Part shown: positions 40,936 to 52,452 of the stretch, piece by piece
Layout of the letters: each line of letters opens with the position of its first letter
Position numbering within the stretch: the first letter of the stretch is position 1
Source: Sternotherus odoratus
Lineage: Eukaryota; Chordata; Testudines; Kinosternidae
Length of the DNA: 64,000 nucleotides
NCBI GenBank assembly: GCA_032164245.1
Contig: JAVMKO010000201.1
Span: 124,001-188,000 of the forward strand
Direction: 5' to 3'
Program-made: the position numbers and the translations under genes
The notes under the pieces: model-generated
Databases searched by the model: none
What the model saw: the letters and a program-made list of their open reading frames with translations, nothing else
Told to the model about the DNA's origin: nothing

Positions 40936-42740
40936 TGAATTGAAGGTGTGAACTCGGAGGGAGGAGAAGCTGTTTTTGTAATTAGCAAGCCACTCAAGGT
41001 CTTTGTTCAGTCCCAGATTGATTGTGTTAAATTTGCAAATGTTAATTCTAATGCTCTGCATGTCCTTTTAAATCAAAAACTGTATTTTAAGCTGAAACCA
41101 CAGGCTCACATTGCTTCACACTATATAGCCTTCAAACAATTACATGAAGTGTGACCCATTCAATACTCCTGGATTGAAGGGTCAAAAGGGGGACAATGTA
41201 GAACTGAGAAATGAAATTGTTTGTAAATTGTTCAGGTCACCATATTGTGTTTGTTTCCCTATTGTAACTCAGACTCCATTTTTTTTTACTCCTTTCTTAA
41301 ACTCCATTTTAAAATGCTCACTCCACTTTGTCTGCAAAACCTTGATGTAACCTAATTAGTTTAAATGTGTGAATGAGGTATGCATGGATGATGGAATCAC
41401 CCTCCAGCCCGTTCTGATGAAAAAGTGTGAACACCAACCACTGAAGAACAAAGCAAAAGGAGTCTATCTTAAAGAAAAAGAACAAAAGTCCAAATTGAAG
41501 AAACATCAAAGCCAGGTCCCAGGCTGAAAGTCATGTCTGCAATTGACGGATAATTAATCAACAGATCCCAGAGGCAGCATGACACAGCAAGACCTACAGA
41601 TGCTGAATTCAAACTGAAACCTTATAAAAAGGATGGGTGAGCTAGGAGACTTTGGGTAACGTTCTGCTGCCATCACCAAGGGGTATCGGTGCGCGCCTGA
41701 CAGAGACCCAACCCCTCCTTGTGCCAGGCTCTCTTGGCCAGTTAGCCAACACAAGCTACGATCCCAAGCTGTGAACCCAAGCCACAGACTCAAGCTACAT
41801 TCAGGATGGGTAACTATATAGCAGCTGCAGAACATCTGGTGTGTCTGTGTGCGTGTGTTGTGTACACATGGGTATTAAATATTAGCTATTGATTATTGTA
41901 TTATAATAAACGTGACATTCTTGTCTTATCCCCTGAAAAGATCCTGTGTAGTTTTCTGTACAGCAAACTCCACTTGTAGCTGGAATTCTACACAAGGAGG
42001 GAGGGGTCTCCACCCACAAGAGAAAATTTATTTAAGTCCCTGGGAGAAACCTCCATTTTGTCTTCAGCTGACTCAAGAGATCGCCTCTCCACCCCCAAAA
42101 GATACCTGAAAGAAATGGGAACAAAGGACAATAACTATAGGGGGTGTGAGTGATTGCTGGACCCAGACTAGAGGGAGACTAGTCTGTAAAAGGAAACTTA
42201 CTGAAGCACCTATGAGGGTGAGGTTTTATCTGTATTCAGTTTTCTTACTGTATTAGGAATAGACTTGTGTGTTCTATTTTATTTTACTTGGTAATTCACT
42301 TTGTCCTGTCTGTTACTACTTAGAATCACTTACATCCTACTTTCTGTATTTAATAAAATCACTTTTTACTTAAGCCAGAGTATGTATTAATACCTGTGGG
42401 GGGGAGGAGGGGGACACAGCTGTGCGTATCTCTCTATTAGTATTATAGAGGGTGAACAATTTATGAGTTTACCCTGTGTAAGCTTAGTACAGGATCAAGT
42501 GGATTTATTTGGGGTTTGGACAGGAACACTTCTAAGCTGATTTAAATTAAGCCCACAACTGTTAAGGGATGTAGTTCAGGCCTGTGTCTGGGTTTGCAGC
42601 AGGCTAGTGACCCTGGCTCAAACCAGGCAGGGCACTGAACTCCCAAGCTGGAAGGGAAGGAAAGCAGGGGCAGGGGTATTCTTGGAACATCAGTTGGCAA
42701 TCCCAAGGGGGTTTCTGTGATCCAGCCCACCACAGTGCTT
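40936..42740. repeat. LTR-like and other dispersed repeats, unresolved
   Basis: Contains 'agagtatgtattaatacctg', 'tatagagggtgaacaatttatgag' and 'ggatttatttggggtttgga' (42380-42520), blocks I know from abundant turtle LTR-type repeats. The termini could not be defined. No coding sequence was seen. Confidence 0.4.
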
Positions 42741-42762
42741 CTTAAAAAGCCGGAAGATACGG

Positions 42763-43129
42763 TGTGATGGGGAAGGTATCTCTGGGCTGTAACCTGACCC
42801 CAGTCAGGGGAGGTGAGTCTCTGCCTGTGTGTATCTGAACAAAGGCTGGGCGGAGTGGCTGGGGATGAAGGGAGAAGGGGCAGTTTTTCAGTGGAGGGGT
42901 TTGAGGAAGGAGGTGGGGGATGAGGCGGGAGTCCTAATCTGGGGTCTCATCTCCCTTCCCCCCTTCCCAGAAGGGCCTGACTAAGGAGTCCTGTTTGTGC
43001 TGCGAAGCTCTGAGTTGGATTGTGTTCCTGTTATCTCAAATAAACCTTCTAATCTACTGGCTGGCTGAGAGTCACTGTGAATCCCAGGAAGTGGGGGTGC
43101 AGGGACCGGACTCCCCACACTCTGTGACA
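42763..43129 (+). mobile_element. solo LTR (367 bp)
   Basis: Starts TGTGATGGGGAAGG and ends CACACTCTGTGACA, with flanks tacgg (42758-42762) and tacag (43130-43134) matching at four of five positions. Includes 'aaataaaccttctaatctac' with the AATAAA signal and 'tggctggctgagagtcac', as in the LTRs at 44308 and 52453. No adjoining retroviral genes. Confidence 0.7.
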
Positions 43130-43269
43130 TACAGGAATTGTGATAGCTGACATGGGAGGTCAGGGCTATGACAATGGTGCCAACATGAGAGGAAAGGACA
43201 GAGGAGCGCAGACACGGATCCGAGAGTTAAATCCTGGAGCTTTTTTTTGTCCCATGCAGTTCTCATTCA

Positions 43270-44030
43270 TTGAACTTGGTGGTCAGTGGTTCAGCTTCTA
43301 GTGAGGCTGCTGAATTTTTTAATGTAATTCAAAGCATCTATGTATTTTTCTCTGCATCAACTCATGGATGGCAAATTTTGAAGCTACATCTGGGAACATC
43401 CTCTGACACTGAAACCACTGAGTGCCACACCACGGGAAAGTCAAGTGGAGGCGGTAAAGCCAATCAAACACCAAATTGGGAAGAGAGATGATGTCATAGT
43501 TGCCATTATGGAGGATAATGCTAAGATGGGGGCTCTTCTTGGGAGAACAGTGGCAGAGGGAAATGGAATCACAAGAAATATACATAACTTCAAACTTCTG
43601 TGTGTCTTAGTGTTGTGGCCTGACATACTGTTTGAAATAAATGTTGTAAACGAGATACTGCAAGGTGTTGACCTTGATATATCTGGAGCTATGGAACAAC
43701 TGGACAAAGCAAAGTCATACCTACAGTCTGACCGGTCAGATGAGGGATTTCAAAACATTCTGAGGAGTGCACAGGAGTTGGCAGAGGAACTTCACACTGA
43801 AGCTATTTTCCCACCCATTCAAGAATAGGAGAGTCACCGGAGAAGAAGACATTTTGATTACAAGACATGGTATAATCCCATAAGGGACCCCCAAAGAACA
43901 ATTCAAAGTTGAATTCTTTAACCAGGTGCTTGATTGGGCAATACAGTCAGTTGAAGAACATTTCATGCTGCTCAAGGAACACAGCAGAATATTTGGGATG
44001 TTGTATGATATCCCAAAACTCCTCGCTGCA
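43270..44030 (+). pseudogene. hAT transposase-derived (ZMYM1-like) remnant
   Basis: Three frame-shifted pieces in one direction: FFNVIQSIYVFFSASTHGWQ (about 43310-43380), then 43445-43828 with NFKLLCVLVLWPDILFEINV and QELAEELHTEAIFPPIQE, a TAG stop at 43826, a weak link (RRRRHFDYKTW), and finally VLDWAIQSVEEHFMLLKEHS (about 43926-43990). The order matches the catalytic region of hAT transposases related to ZMYM1/DUF4371 proteins. At least one frameshift and a stop mean that it is dead. It begins about 140 bp after the LTR at 42763. Confidence 0.7.
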
Positions 44031-44307
44031 CCTGAAGAAAACCGGCACCAGCAAAGCAGGGCACTAGAGACAGCGTTGACACCACTGGAGTCACCCTGTC
44101 ATATCTCGCAGGGCCTGGCCTGGGACTTGGGGCTTGCCCCTCAGATGGCCCATGGCCCATCCCTGGGGGGGCTGCAGAGATGGACACAGGGATCCCTCCC
44201 TGAGGCAGCGGACAGGTGTGATGGTCGTTGTTACACTTTCCCGGGCACCTTGTCTGCAGGTCCCCCTCGCTTGCCCTGGGGGACCAGGACCTGAGTTGAG
44301 ATCCTGG

Positions 44308-44912
44308 TGTGACGAAGTAGGAATACTGTGTGTGTGCCTCAGTTTCCCCTATGCATTTCTTGAGCATCTATGTGAGGGGATAGGAATGTGTAGCTGATGC
44401 AAAGCACAGTCTCTCTGCAGGTGTCCTTACCTGAAGCTGTAATCTGACCCCAAGTGGGGGAGGGAGGTGACCTGACCTGACTGAGCAAGGGGGGAGTCTG
44501 AAGGTGGCTGGAGTCAGGCAGGGAGGCAGAGGAGCTATCTCGCTTTCTGGCCCCCAAGATGGATCCAGCTGAGGGCTCACGCTCACTGTATGGTCTGGGT
44601 TAGACCAGATAAAGGTCATCGAATAAACCTCTGTTTTACTGGCTGGCTGAGAGTCAGGTTTGACTGTGGATTTGGGGTGCAGGATCCATGGGCTCCCTCA
44701 GGACGCCGCCCGGGCGGGTTCGCTGGGGGAAGCACACGGAGGGACAGAAAGTGCTGAATGCTCTGAGGTCAAACCCAGGAAGGTTGAAGTGGGGACCCGT
44801 GAAGCTCCTGGCCTTGGAAACAGGCTGTGTACGGAGAAGGGACACTTCACCCGGAGTCCTGTCTGGCTTCCTAGGGAGCAGTTCCAGACCATCGCCCGGG
44901 CACTCCCTGACA
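44308..44912 (+). mobile_element. solo LTR (605 bp)
   Basis: Starts TGTGACGAAG, ends CTCCCTGACA, flanks cctgg/catgg (four of five). Carries 'gcctcagtttcccctatgca', AATAAA in 'cgaataaacctctg', and 'ggctggctgagagtca'. Same family as the reverse copy at 52453-53230, so two insertions of one family lie about 8 kb apart in opposite orientation. Confidence 0.75.
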
Positions 44913-45460
44913 CATGGACTGGACCTACTGGGACTATTGCTGCAGGCTGGCCTCAGATGGACAGATCCCTGGGCTCTCACAGTCCCTGCTCGCCCCTCAA
45001 CCGGGCAACAAGGAACAGGGCACCACAACTCCCCACTGTCGTTCCCTGCCATGCAGCGGGCAGCCAGCAGGGGCAGAGGTAGGGACAGCCCTGATCAGAG
45101 CACGTCTAGTTCGGGGGCTGCAGATGACGCAGCAGGAGCGGTGGGGGCAGGTGGCGGCAAGTGGCTCAGTGTGAATCTGGGACAATAACCCGGGAGACAC
45201 CACGAGTCCATGGGGCAGAGTAGCCCCCAGGGCCTGAGCTGTACCGGAGCCCCTTACGCCTGGGCATGTGCTGAGGGAGCAGGAGGGGCGAGCAGGGTCC
45301 GGTTCACTCAGGATTTGTCCGTGGGAGGTTGTGAATTCCTCGGTGTGAAGGGGGCAGAACGGGCGTCACCCACAGGCTACGTGCGGATCTGGTTCCCTTC
45401 AGGGCCGGGTCACCTGCCGAGTTCCCTGGAACTGAGCCAGAGGGAGGCAAAGAACCGAGC
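44913..45460. other. no gene identified
   Basis: GC-rich sequence without recognised exons between the LTR and the duplicated promoter-like region. Confidence 0.35.
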
Positions 45461-45760
45461 TGTGTAACGTGCGAAGGGATTTCACTCCTATCCCCCCCAC
45501 CCCGAGAGCTCTGGGGAACTGCACCCGGACACTCTGCACCATCTGTGCCCGGGTTATAAAACCGCTCCCTTCTGGGGAGTATGGGAAATTGTTCTTGGAA
45601 AGGAGACGGGTTCACTGCTCCCATAGGCAGCGTTTCCTGGCTGCTGCAGCTCCCGGGAGGGGGGGCGGGAATTTCCCTTCCCGCTCTGCTGCTGTGCAGG
45701 GGAGGTATAAAGTGGGGAAATCTCTCCCCAGCCTGCCATGGTCCCAGACCCCTCGACATG
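45460..45760 (+). promoter_or_regulatory. promoter-like region, copy 1, with kappaB-like site and TATA boxes
   Basis: Shares about 190 bp with 46335-46530 (blocks 'gggatttcactcctaccccc', 'gaactgcacccggacactct', 'cgggttataaaac'). It additionally contains a perfectly symmetrical GGGAATTTCCC at 45667-45677, the form of an NF-kappaB site, and TATAAAG at 45706-45712, about 46 bp before an ATG. This layout is seen in inducible immune-gene promoters, but regulation is inferred from motifs only. Confidence 0.45.
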
Positions 45761-45967
45761 CCTGGAATCCCCCTGGCAGCACTGGCTGGGATCTTCTTAG
45801 GCTTGCAAATCCTCAGCACCCTGGGCCTACAGGCTCTGGCCTCTAGGGAAGCATGGCAGGTGGACAGCCCCAGAGTCAGGGAGCCCAGGACATGCAGTGT
45901 CTGGGCTCTAGGGCAGCCCCAAAGACACAGGCTCCCCAGCCACGCCACTCCCATTATCCCTCCATGA
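45758..45967 (+). CDS. candidate first exon with signal-peptide-like sequence
   Basis: ATG at 45758 opens MPGIPLAALAGIFLGLQILS followed by TLGLQALA, a 28-residue hydrophobic stretch that resembles a secretory signal peptide. The frame continues to a stop at 45965-45967 through low-complexity residues that are probably intron. A possible donor is tggcag|gtggac near 45864, but it is weak. With a TATA box just upstream it could be exon 1 of a secreted or membrane protein. No downstream exon was recognised, and the family is unknown. Confidence 0.35.
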   Translation: MPGIPLAALAGIFLGLQILSTLGLQALASREAWQVDSPRVREPRTCSVWALGQPQRHRLPSHATPIIPP

Positions 45968-46334
45968 GACACGGACCACACCCTGCACCCTCATCCCAAT
46001 CATTTTACTGCAAAGCAGGTCGTCCCATTCACCAACCCCTCTGAGAAATATACACCCCTAACATGTCCCTGACTGTCACACAGTGAGACGCAGTCCCTGC
46101 CCCAGCTGACATCAGACCCTGTCGTTCCAGGTGCTGTACAGACAACCCCCCGTATCTCTCCTTCCACCGACAGGCCTCCTCCTCTCCTCACCTCTGTCTG
46201 TTCTGGCATCTATTAGACCCTCTTCTCCTAAAGAAGAAAGTCAAATCCAGCCGCTTTGAACCTCTTCTTTAGGAGAAGAGAGCCGAGCCGGGTGTCCTGA
46301 GGCCAAGAGCTCTCAGTGCATGTGGGGGGGAAAA

Positions 46335-46560
46335 CCCGAGCGGTGTAACGTGCCAAGGGATTTCACTCCTACCCCCCTGAGAGCTCTGGGGAACTGCACC
46401 CGGACACTCTGCACCGTCTGTGACCGGGTTATAAAACGGCTCCTTCCGGGATATAGGAAATTGGTCTTGGAAAGGAGAAGGTCTCACTGGTCCCATACGC
46501 CTCGTTTCCGAGCTGCTGCAGCTCCTGCCAGGTGGACAACCCCAGAGTCAGGGTTGATTC
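46335..46560 (+). repeat. promoter-like region, copy 2, lacking the exon
   Basis: Parallels copy 1 up to 'gagctgctgcagctcc' and then jumps to 'caggtggacaaccccagagt', which in copy 1 lies about 210 bp later. The kappaB-like site, proximal TATA box and signal-peptide frame are therefore deleted precisely in this copy. Confidence 0.6.
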
Positions 46561-46749
46561 AGCGCCTGTCACTGAAAGGTTCGGTGTTCATTGTGTGCTC
46601 AGGGAGGGGTCGCAGGTCAGGCGGGAGGATGTCTGCAATCAGCAATAATCATCACTAGGATGTGGTGGAGTGAATCCTCTTTTGGGGAACAGGTGGGGAC
46701 CGGGAGCCGTTCCTCTGTGTGCAGGGAAGGGGAAAGTTCTCGCCTGTTT

Positions 46750-47252
46750 TCACTGCGGCCCCATTTCCGTGGCAAGCTTCATTGATTTGCCAAGGAAGAT
46801 TAACTTCACAGCAGTGAAATTCTGCATCACGTCTGGATTCAGCAGGAACCTCGTCTCTCCCGTGTAGTTTTCCTTATCGAAGAAGACCACAGCTCCCTCA
46901 GCATCTTTGAGAGAAAAATACGTGTCCTGTACTTGAGGTTTCTTACTCCTTTGTGCCCGTGAGAAAAGTTTGAGGATACAAGGTGATTTGGGAGCTGTCG
47001 AGTCCCCCCTTTGTCATGCGCTTTGATTTGATGATCCCGCCTTTGAGCGCTCTGGGGGGAATGGTTGAGCCTTCCCTACTCTGTAGATTATGAAGTCCCC
47101 TCCATAACGGGGAGAATCAAAAAAGGCCCAGCGGGCTCCCAACACTGTGAAGCTCTGGACAGTGGACTCAGTTTATCGGTTATAAATGGGTTGTCTCCGG
47201 AGATCGTAAGGGAAGATGCTGAGTACATCTGGAATATGACAGAACTTGCCAT
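46750..47252 (-). pseudogene. beta/gamma-crystallin-like domain gene, broken
   Basis: A minus-strand ATG at 47252 begins MASSVIFQMYSASSLTISGD and reaches NPFITDKLS. After a frame change it continues FTVLGARWAFFDSPRYGGDF, then meets a TGA near 47018, and reopens with KKPQVQDTYFSLKDAEGAVV, FFDKENYTGETRFLL, ending KLATEMGPQ and TGA at 46750. The 'aFFD...YGG.F' and 'vFFDkeNYtG.trF' repeats resemble Greek-key motifs of beta/gamma-crystallins and the epidermal differentiation-specific (EDSP) proteins of amphibians and reptiles. A TATA-like tataaga lies at 47338-47344. One frameshift and one stop indicate a pseudogene. The family call is from motif shape only. Confidence 0.45.
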
Positions 47253-47337
47253 GCTGTCCTGCCGTGCCGTCAGTCAGAGTTCGGAGTCACTGGGTGCTCA
47301 GATTGGAAATGTTCCTTCCCCAGCAGCCAAACTGCTC

Positions 47338-47344
47338 TTATACA
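47338..47344 (-). promoter_or_regulatory. TATA-like box upstream of the crystallin-like gene
   Basis: Minus strand reads ctgtataagagc about 90 bp before the ATG at 47252. Position and sequence suit a core promoter; no other support. Confidence 0.35.
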
Positions 47345-47352
47345 GTCTCTTT

Positions 47353-48280
47353 TGCTCCGGGGGGGAGGGTGAGGTTTGACAGCCTGGGGGGAAGTCAGGG
47401 CATGGGCTGGGCTTCCTAGAAAAGTGGAGGGACCAGGTGTCTTCACACTCTGGCAAGTTTTAGTCAGCATGCTTCATAGCCTTGTACAAACAAAGCCCAG
47501 CCCCGAACTGTCCTCAGGAGGGGGCAGAGTTGGGTCCCGTTTGAGCAGTGAGGCTGCCAGAGTAGCTGTGTGGCATTGCAGAGAACCATGCCAGGGCGAT
47601 GCCCCAAGGAATTCTTTATAACTAGCACCCAGGATAAATCCATCCAGCTCCAGGGATTTCTTCTGCTACCTGGGTGGTTGCTACAGGACATCCTGAAATA
47701 CTGAACTTCACCACATTGTGGATTGGCACACGCAGTGCTCCCACAGGTGGATTGGACAGGACACAAAGATCGGGGACCCATTGTGCCAGGTGCTGCAGAG
47801 TCACACAGTGAGAGACAGACCCTGCCCTGCCGAGATCCGGCCCCGTTGTGCCAGGTCCTGTACAGAGACTCGCCCTCCCATATCTCTCCTCCCACATACA
47901 GGGCCCCTGGTTCATCCCTCCTCTCGCTGTCATGCTTATGGAGTTGCTAGCTGAGGCGATAGCAGCTCTCTGTCCCCAGACAGCCTCTCTCGGGGGGTTC
48001 AGACAGACAGCGGGATGGGGGCTGCTGGGCTGCGTAACAGGCCTCGCCGGTACGGTGATCAGGTGTCTGTTTTTTGACTATTAAAAGTCCGGTCGGTGGT
48101 GCTGTTGGGCTCGGGCAGGCTGGTTCCTACCTGACCTGGCTGGCACCGCATCCTGGAAGTGACCAGCAGGTCCCGCTCCTAGGCAGGGGGCCATGGGGCT
48201 CTGTGTGCTTTCCCTGCCCTGAGCACTGGCGCTGCACTCCCATAGGCTGGGAACCATGGCCAATGGGGGGAGGAGGGTTG
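47353..48280. other. no gene; short dispersed repeat present
   Basis: The stretch 47785-47900 (gtgccaggtgctgcagagtc, tcacacagtgagagacagac, 'cccatatctctcctccca') has a relative at 46075-46190 ('gtcacacagtgagacgcagt', 'gtatctctccttcca'). Otherwise nothing is recognised. Confidence 0.4.
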
Positions 48281-48440
48281 TGCCTGTTTAGTGCCAACAG
48301 ACCCCAGTCCTTGTGGGTGGGATTGAACTGGGGACCTTAGCGGATGTGCCTCTACTGCATGAGTTAAAAACCAACTGGCTGTTAGTTAAGGCTGTAGAGC
48401 AAACTCTTTAAATTCTCTCTCGGGTCTCAGTGCCACTAGG
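48281..48440 (-). repeat. tRNA-like dispersed repeat
   Basis: The minus strand contains 'gtccccagttcaatcccacc', which fits a Pol III B box, and 'ctaacagccagttggttttt', from a repeat common in turtles ('ctctactgcatgagttaaaa' on the plus strand). It is not a tRNA gene: no full cloverleaf forms. Confidence 0.4.
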
Positions 48441-48459
48441 TGGGACAGAACCCCACCCC

Positions 48460-48640
48460 CAGGATCATGTTATACCTTCTCTGCTAGGTGGTTCATTATT
48501 TGTTCCCCTTATAGACGGTCATTAAGTCGCCCCTTAACCTTCTCTTTGGTAACCAAAGTATATTGAGTTCCCTGAGTCTTGCACTCTAAGGCATGCTTTC
48601 TAGTCCTTTAATCATCCTTGTGATGTCCTACATCATCACT
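48460..48640 (-). mobile_element. CR1 LINE fragment (reverse)
   Basis: Plus strand: 'cattaagtcgccccttaacc', 'ttctctttggtaaccaaagt', 'agtcctttaatcatccttgtg', the reverse of a CR1 3' region. Similar material lies at 54590-54845. Confidence 0.6.
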
Positions 48641-51600
48641 CGTGCCCCCTGAGGGAGTTAAACTGTAAGGCCTGTGTCTTCAGGGGGACTCTGGGAGAGG
48701 GTGTGTTTAAGATACAGCATACGCTGAGGGGGCAGCACTGATTCAGGGTGGGGTGGGGTGGTTGGACTGCATTGCAGCTCTCAACAAGGGGTGCTAGATA
48801 GAGGATCAGCACCTCACGAGCATGCACAGGGACCTCAAGACGGGCAGTGCCTGGGCTCTGGTCAGACTCCGGCGGCTTAAAATATGGAAGGCAGTTGCTG
48901 GATTCCCTACAGCAGTCTGATGAGTGGCCAAGAGGGGGCGCTCAATCGGAGCTGTGACAGCTGCTTCCTAACAGGTTGTGTGGGTGTTGATGCTTGTGCT
49001 GTCACAATGCAGGAGGCTGAGGAGAGGGGCTCTGGAAGGAGCTCCCACTGTTTTCCCCCAATAGTGTTCGGCAGTGAAATGTTCCCTACAGCAACCCTGC
49101 ATCCCTCTGTTTTGGAAAACATCGTTCTACTGCCCTAGACTGGGATTTTGAGACAGGCCTAAGGAAGTTGGGTGTCCAGCTCCTTGGACTCCTTTAGTCT
49201 CCTTGAAATATGTAACCTGACGTCATCTTTTCTGAAAAGATTTTGTTCCTCCTGCGAAGGGTAGATAGTGCTGGTCCCGGCAGAGAGAGGAGGAGTGGAT
49301 GAGGCTGCAAAGCCAGGCAAGGGGCTCAAGCCCAAAATATTTAGACCAAATTAAGCCTTCTCATAAGCTGGTGCCATAACTTGTGTCCTTCAAAGATTGA
49401 GGTTCAGGTTATTATGGGTTGTTTCGATGGGAGCGAATGCCTGTGTGATGTTCAGGCCTGAAGAGTGTAACTTTTCTGGAAAGGGTTCGTCTTACGCAGT
49501 GCAAGGAGACATCTCCAGACTCTGGAGATTATGTGCTGGAACATCGACCCTGAAAGGAAAATTGCCACTTGTTGTCCCAGTCACGGCCCTGGTAAAAGTG
49601 CAGAATTGCCTAAGAGAAATAACAGCATTTCGGCCTGGTCTAAACATAAGACAGTTAATTTCAATCTAATTATGTCACTGTGCACACTACAGCCTTGTCC
49701 CACGGATGAAAGTGCCTCCTACACCTACATCATAACTCCATGAGAGGTGTAGCACTTACGTTGGTGTAGTTAGGCTGACACAATGTCTCTGCAAACACTG
49801 TTACATCGGCTGTTTGCTGTCTTGAGCCCAGCTACCCTCGGTTCCCCACTCCCAGCCAAGCTCCTGCCTGGCAGTTCCCCGCTTCCCGATCAGGGAGTCA
49901 AACCCCAGGCAGCTGGTCCCTGCTCCCTAGGAAGCAGCCGAGCTCCTGGAGGGGAGCTGCACAGAACTAAGAGCTTTGGCTCCCAGCCTCCTGCGCTGCT
50001 CCTCTTTAGTCTGTGGAAGTGCTCCTGGTGAGGACACACATCACCGACAGAAGGAGAGTAGTGTGAACATCAGCCACCACAGTAATTACTAACAGAGGTC
50101 GACTTAGGCCTGTAGTGTAGACATACCCTTGGAATGGCGCAAATCCCAGGCCAGTCTGGAAGTAAAATTAATTTATGGAGAAACATTTAAAAAGGAAAAT
50201 TTTCTAAAGTTTTTTGTGCAGTTGCATTTATTTATATTTTTGCAAAGCTCTTGCCATTCCCCAGGGCAACAGAGGGACAGAGCTCTTTGCCCTCTGTCGA
50301 AAGACACCACAATCAGTGAAGAGCACAGTAATCAGTTAGAGTCCCAATCGGTCCGATTTATGATTCTCATTTAGCATTTGATTGGTCAGCAGCACAGGAA
50401 AAGTTACGGAGGCATCGTCGCCGTGTTCATCAGATCTGGTTTCAACAGCGTGTCTCTTATTAATTCATCATTTCCCGTTCTGCAGAGCCAGGGAGAGATG
50501 GGAAACTGCTATTATGGTCCGAGAACCCCACTGGGAATAAGACAAGTACCCTCCCCTCTACCGGGACGGAATTCCATCCCTCTCTATCCCCAGCCAGCTG
50601 AGTGCATTTTACATCAGTGCCCTTTGCAAACCGCGTTATTGATAGATTGGAAAAGGGAATCAGAGCCCCGCCAATCAGCTCCTCCATGCTGCCCCCCGCA
50701 GTGGGCAGCAGTGGGCAGGAGGTGCTGGGGATGAGGCTGGTAGGAGTGAGGGTGGGGCATGCTCGGGGGAAAGGGTGGAACGGGGCTGCAAGTGGTGGGG
50801 CAGAGTAGAGGTGGGAAGAGGCAAGAAGGGAGCAGGCCTGGGGCAAAGCTGGGGGTTGGAAACACCCCCCCCCCAGCACCTCAAAAATTAACAACAGTTA
50901 TTTTGTTTTCTGTTGAAAAACCAAAAAAAAGGCTCCGCTGGGGCCATTTCCAGCACATAAAACTAGAAGAAAAGGAAGAAACAGTTTTATTGAGTCTCCT
51001 TACACATCCTGAGAAGAGATGAGGGACTTTCCTGAACTCGCACTTAGGGCAGCAGGAGATTCAAAAGTACAACGGGCACTTATGTAGCCAGCACTGTAGA
51101 GGACAGTGTCGTTTAGTGGCTAGGTTACTGGACCAGGAGTGTAGTTGAAGTCGCTGGTGGCGGGAGATTGAATCATTTTTGGCTTGGAGCTAGTAGCCCC
51201 TCAGCTAAGAATTCTACAACGGAGTCTCGTCAATAACTGGAACTTATCACGGTTGTTAAGAACAGAGCCTTACAGATCTCCAACAAACCATCTACTGGGA
51301 TAATGGGAGAACTGACAGTGGAAAGGACGCCGGGATTAACTCTGACACCCCCTCTGGGATATCCCCCCCGACACCCTCTAATGAAAGATCTTGTAGCTGC
51401 CCCCACTTGCACGCTTCATTATCTGCATGTTCAGAAACCCCTTTTCAAGTGGCCCCAATTCTATTTGGGTGTAAACCGCCACTACTCTGTTGACTTTGGT
51501 GCAGAGAGGCTGAGAGGCACCTGCAGGACATCTGCTCCATTGTCTAGTGAGGAGTGTGTTTGTGATTGTCCATGGTGATCCTATTATCCCAAACCCCTGA

Positions 51601-51920
51601 GGAGCAGAATGACAGGATTCCCAGCCAATCACAGCTCCTGGTATCTATTACTCCAACTGCAAGGGGGTGTGCATGGGGGAGGGGCAATCAGAGTCACAGT
51701 CTCCCCCCCCCCCAATAATCACGTTGGGCACAAAACTCCTCTGGCCCCAGGGCCATGGAGGCAGGGAATATAGAGCTATTGTCGGGGCTTGGGCCGGGTG
51801 GAGGGAGGGGGCACTGAGATCCTCCTGGGTCTGGATGGGGGAGGGAGGAGAGTGAGCATCTGTGCCCCCCCAAAAGAGTCAAATTTAATTTCCTGCGCAT
51901 GTCCTGCGAAGTGACAAGTG
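48641..51920. other. no gene identified
   Basis: Mixed sequence with scattered repeats, including a tRNA-SINE-like head near 51105-51175 ('tcgtttagtggctaggttac'). 51225-51300 and 51540-51660 resemble parts of the duplicated units further right. Confidence 0.35.
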
Positions 51921-51929
51921 ATTCTTGCA

Positions 51930-52290
51930 ATGGTTATAAAGCACAGAACCACAGAGATGGAGCAAACCGGATACTAGTATTACAGGGGAAACGAAACTGC
52001 ACAAAACATCTGGATTAACTCCTGCATTAACCCTTTGGGGATTTAGAAACCCATTGCTCTGGCTTTTGTGCCAATCCTTGCACATCTGTCCAGGCTATTC
52101 CAACTGACCACTTCCTCGGGGTTCAGGCTCACTAAGACGTACTGGGATAATATAAGACAGCCTGACATCAACGCAAATTTGATTACTCACCTCGATGCTT
52201 CCAGCTGGTGTCGCATGAGCCTCCTGCAAGGAAATTGCCGGGAGTTAATTGATTCTGCTCTTTCTCCAACACCATCAGAATTCCCTCCCC
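51930..52290 (-). repeat. duplicated unit U4 with mini-exon
   Basis: Shares 'aaacatctggattaactcct', 'ccaatccttgcacatctgtcc', 'aggctattccaactgacc' and 'attctgctctttctccaac' with units at 56155-56520 and 57570-58000. Encloses the 33-bp exon-like segment at 52191-52223. Confidence 0.7.
52191..52223 (-). CDS. mini-exon X4 (33 bp), candidate
   Basis: Minus strand: acceptor aatttccttgcag, exon 33 nt, donor cgag|gtgagtaatc. Phase 0 gives EAHATPAGSIE. All three phases are open, so phase is set only by analogy with the other mini-exons. Confidence 0.45.
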
Positions 52291-52452
52291 TGGTCCATAG
52301 TTTAACCCCATGATGTCTGCACTAGCAGCACCGTGTCAGTAGGGCTACGCCAGCGTACTACTGCATGTTTGTCAGTGTAGCATGTTCTAGCTGTCTCCAA
52401 GTGAAATAATCTCCATGGCAAATGCCCGGTTTAGCTGCTATCAATGTGTGGG

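Noticed and set aside
48281..48420. Possible tRNA gene on the minus strand
   Set aside because: A B-box-like motif exists, but the acceptor and anticodon stems do not form; better explained as a tRNA-like dispersed repeat.
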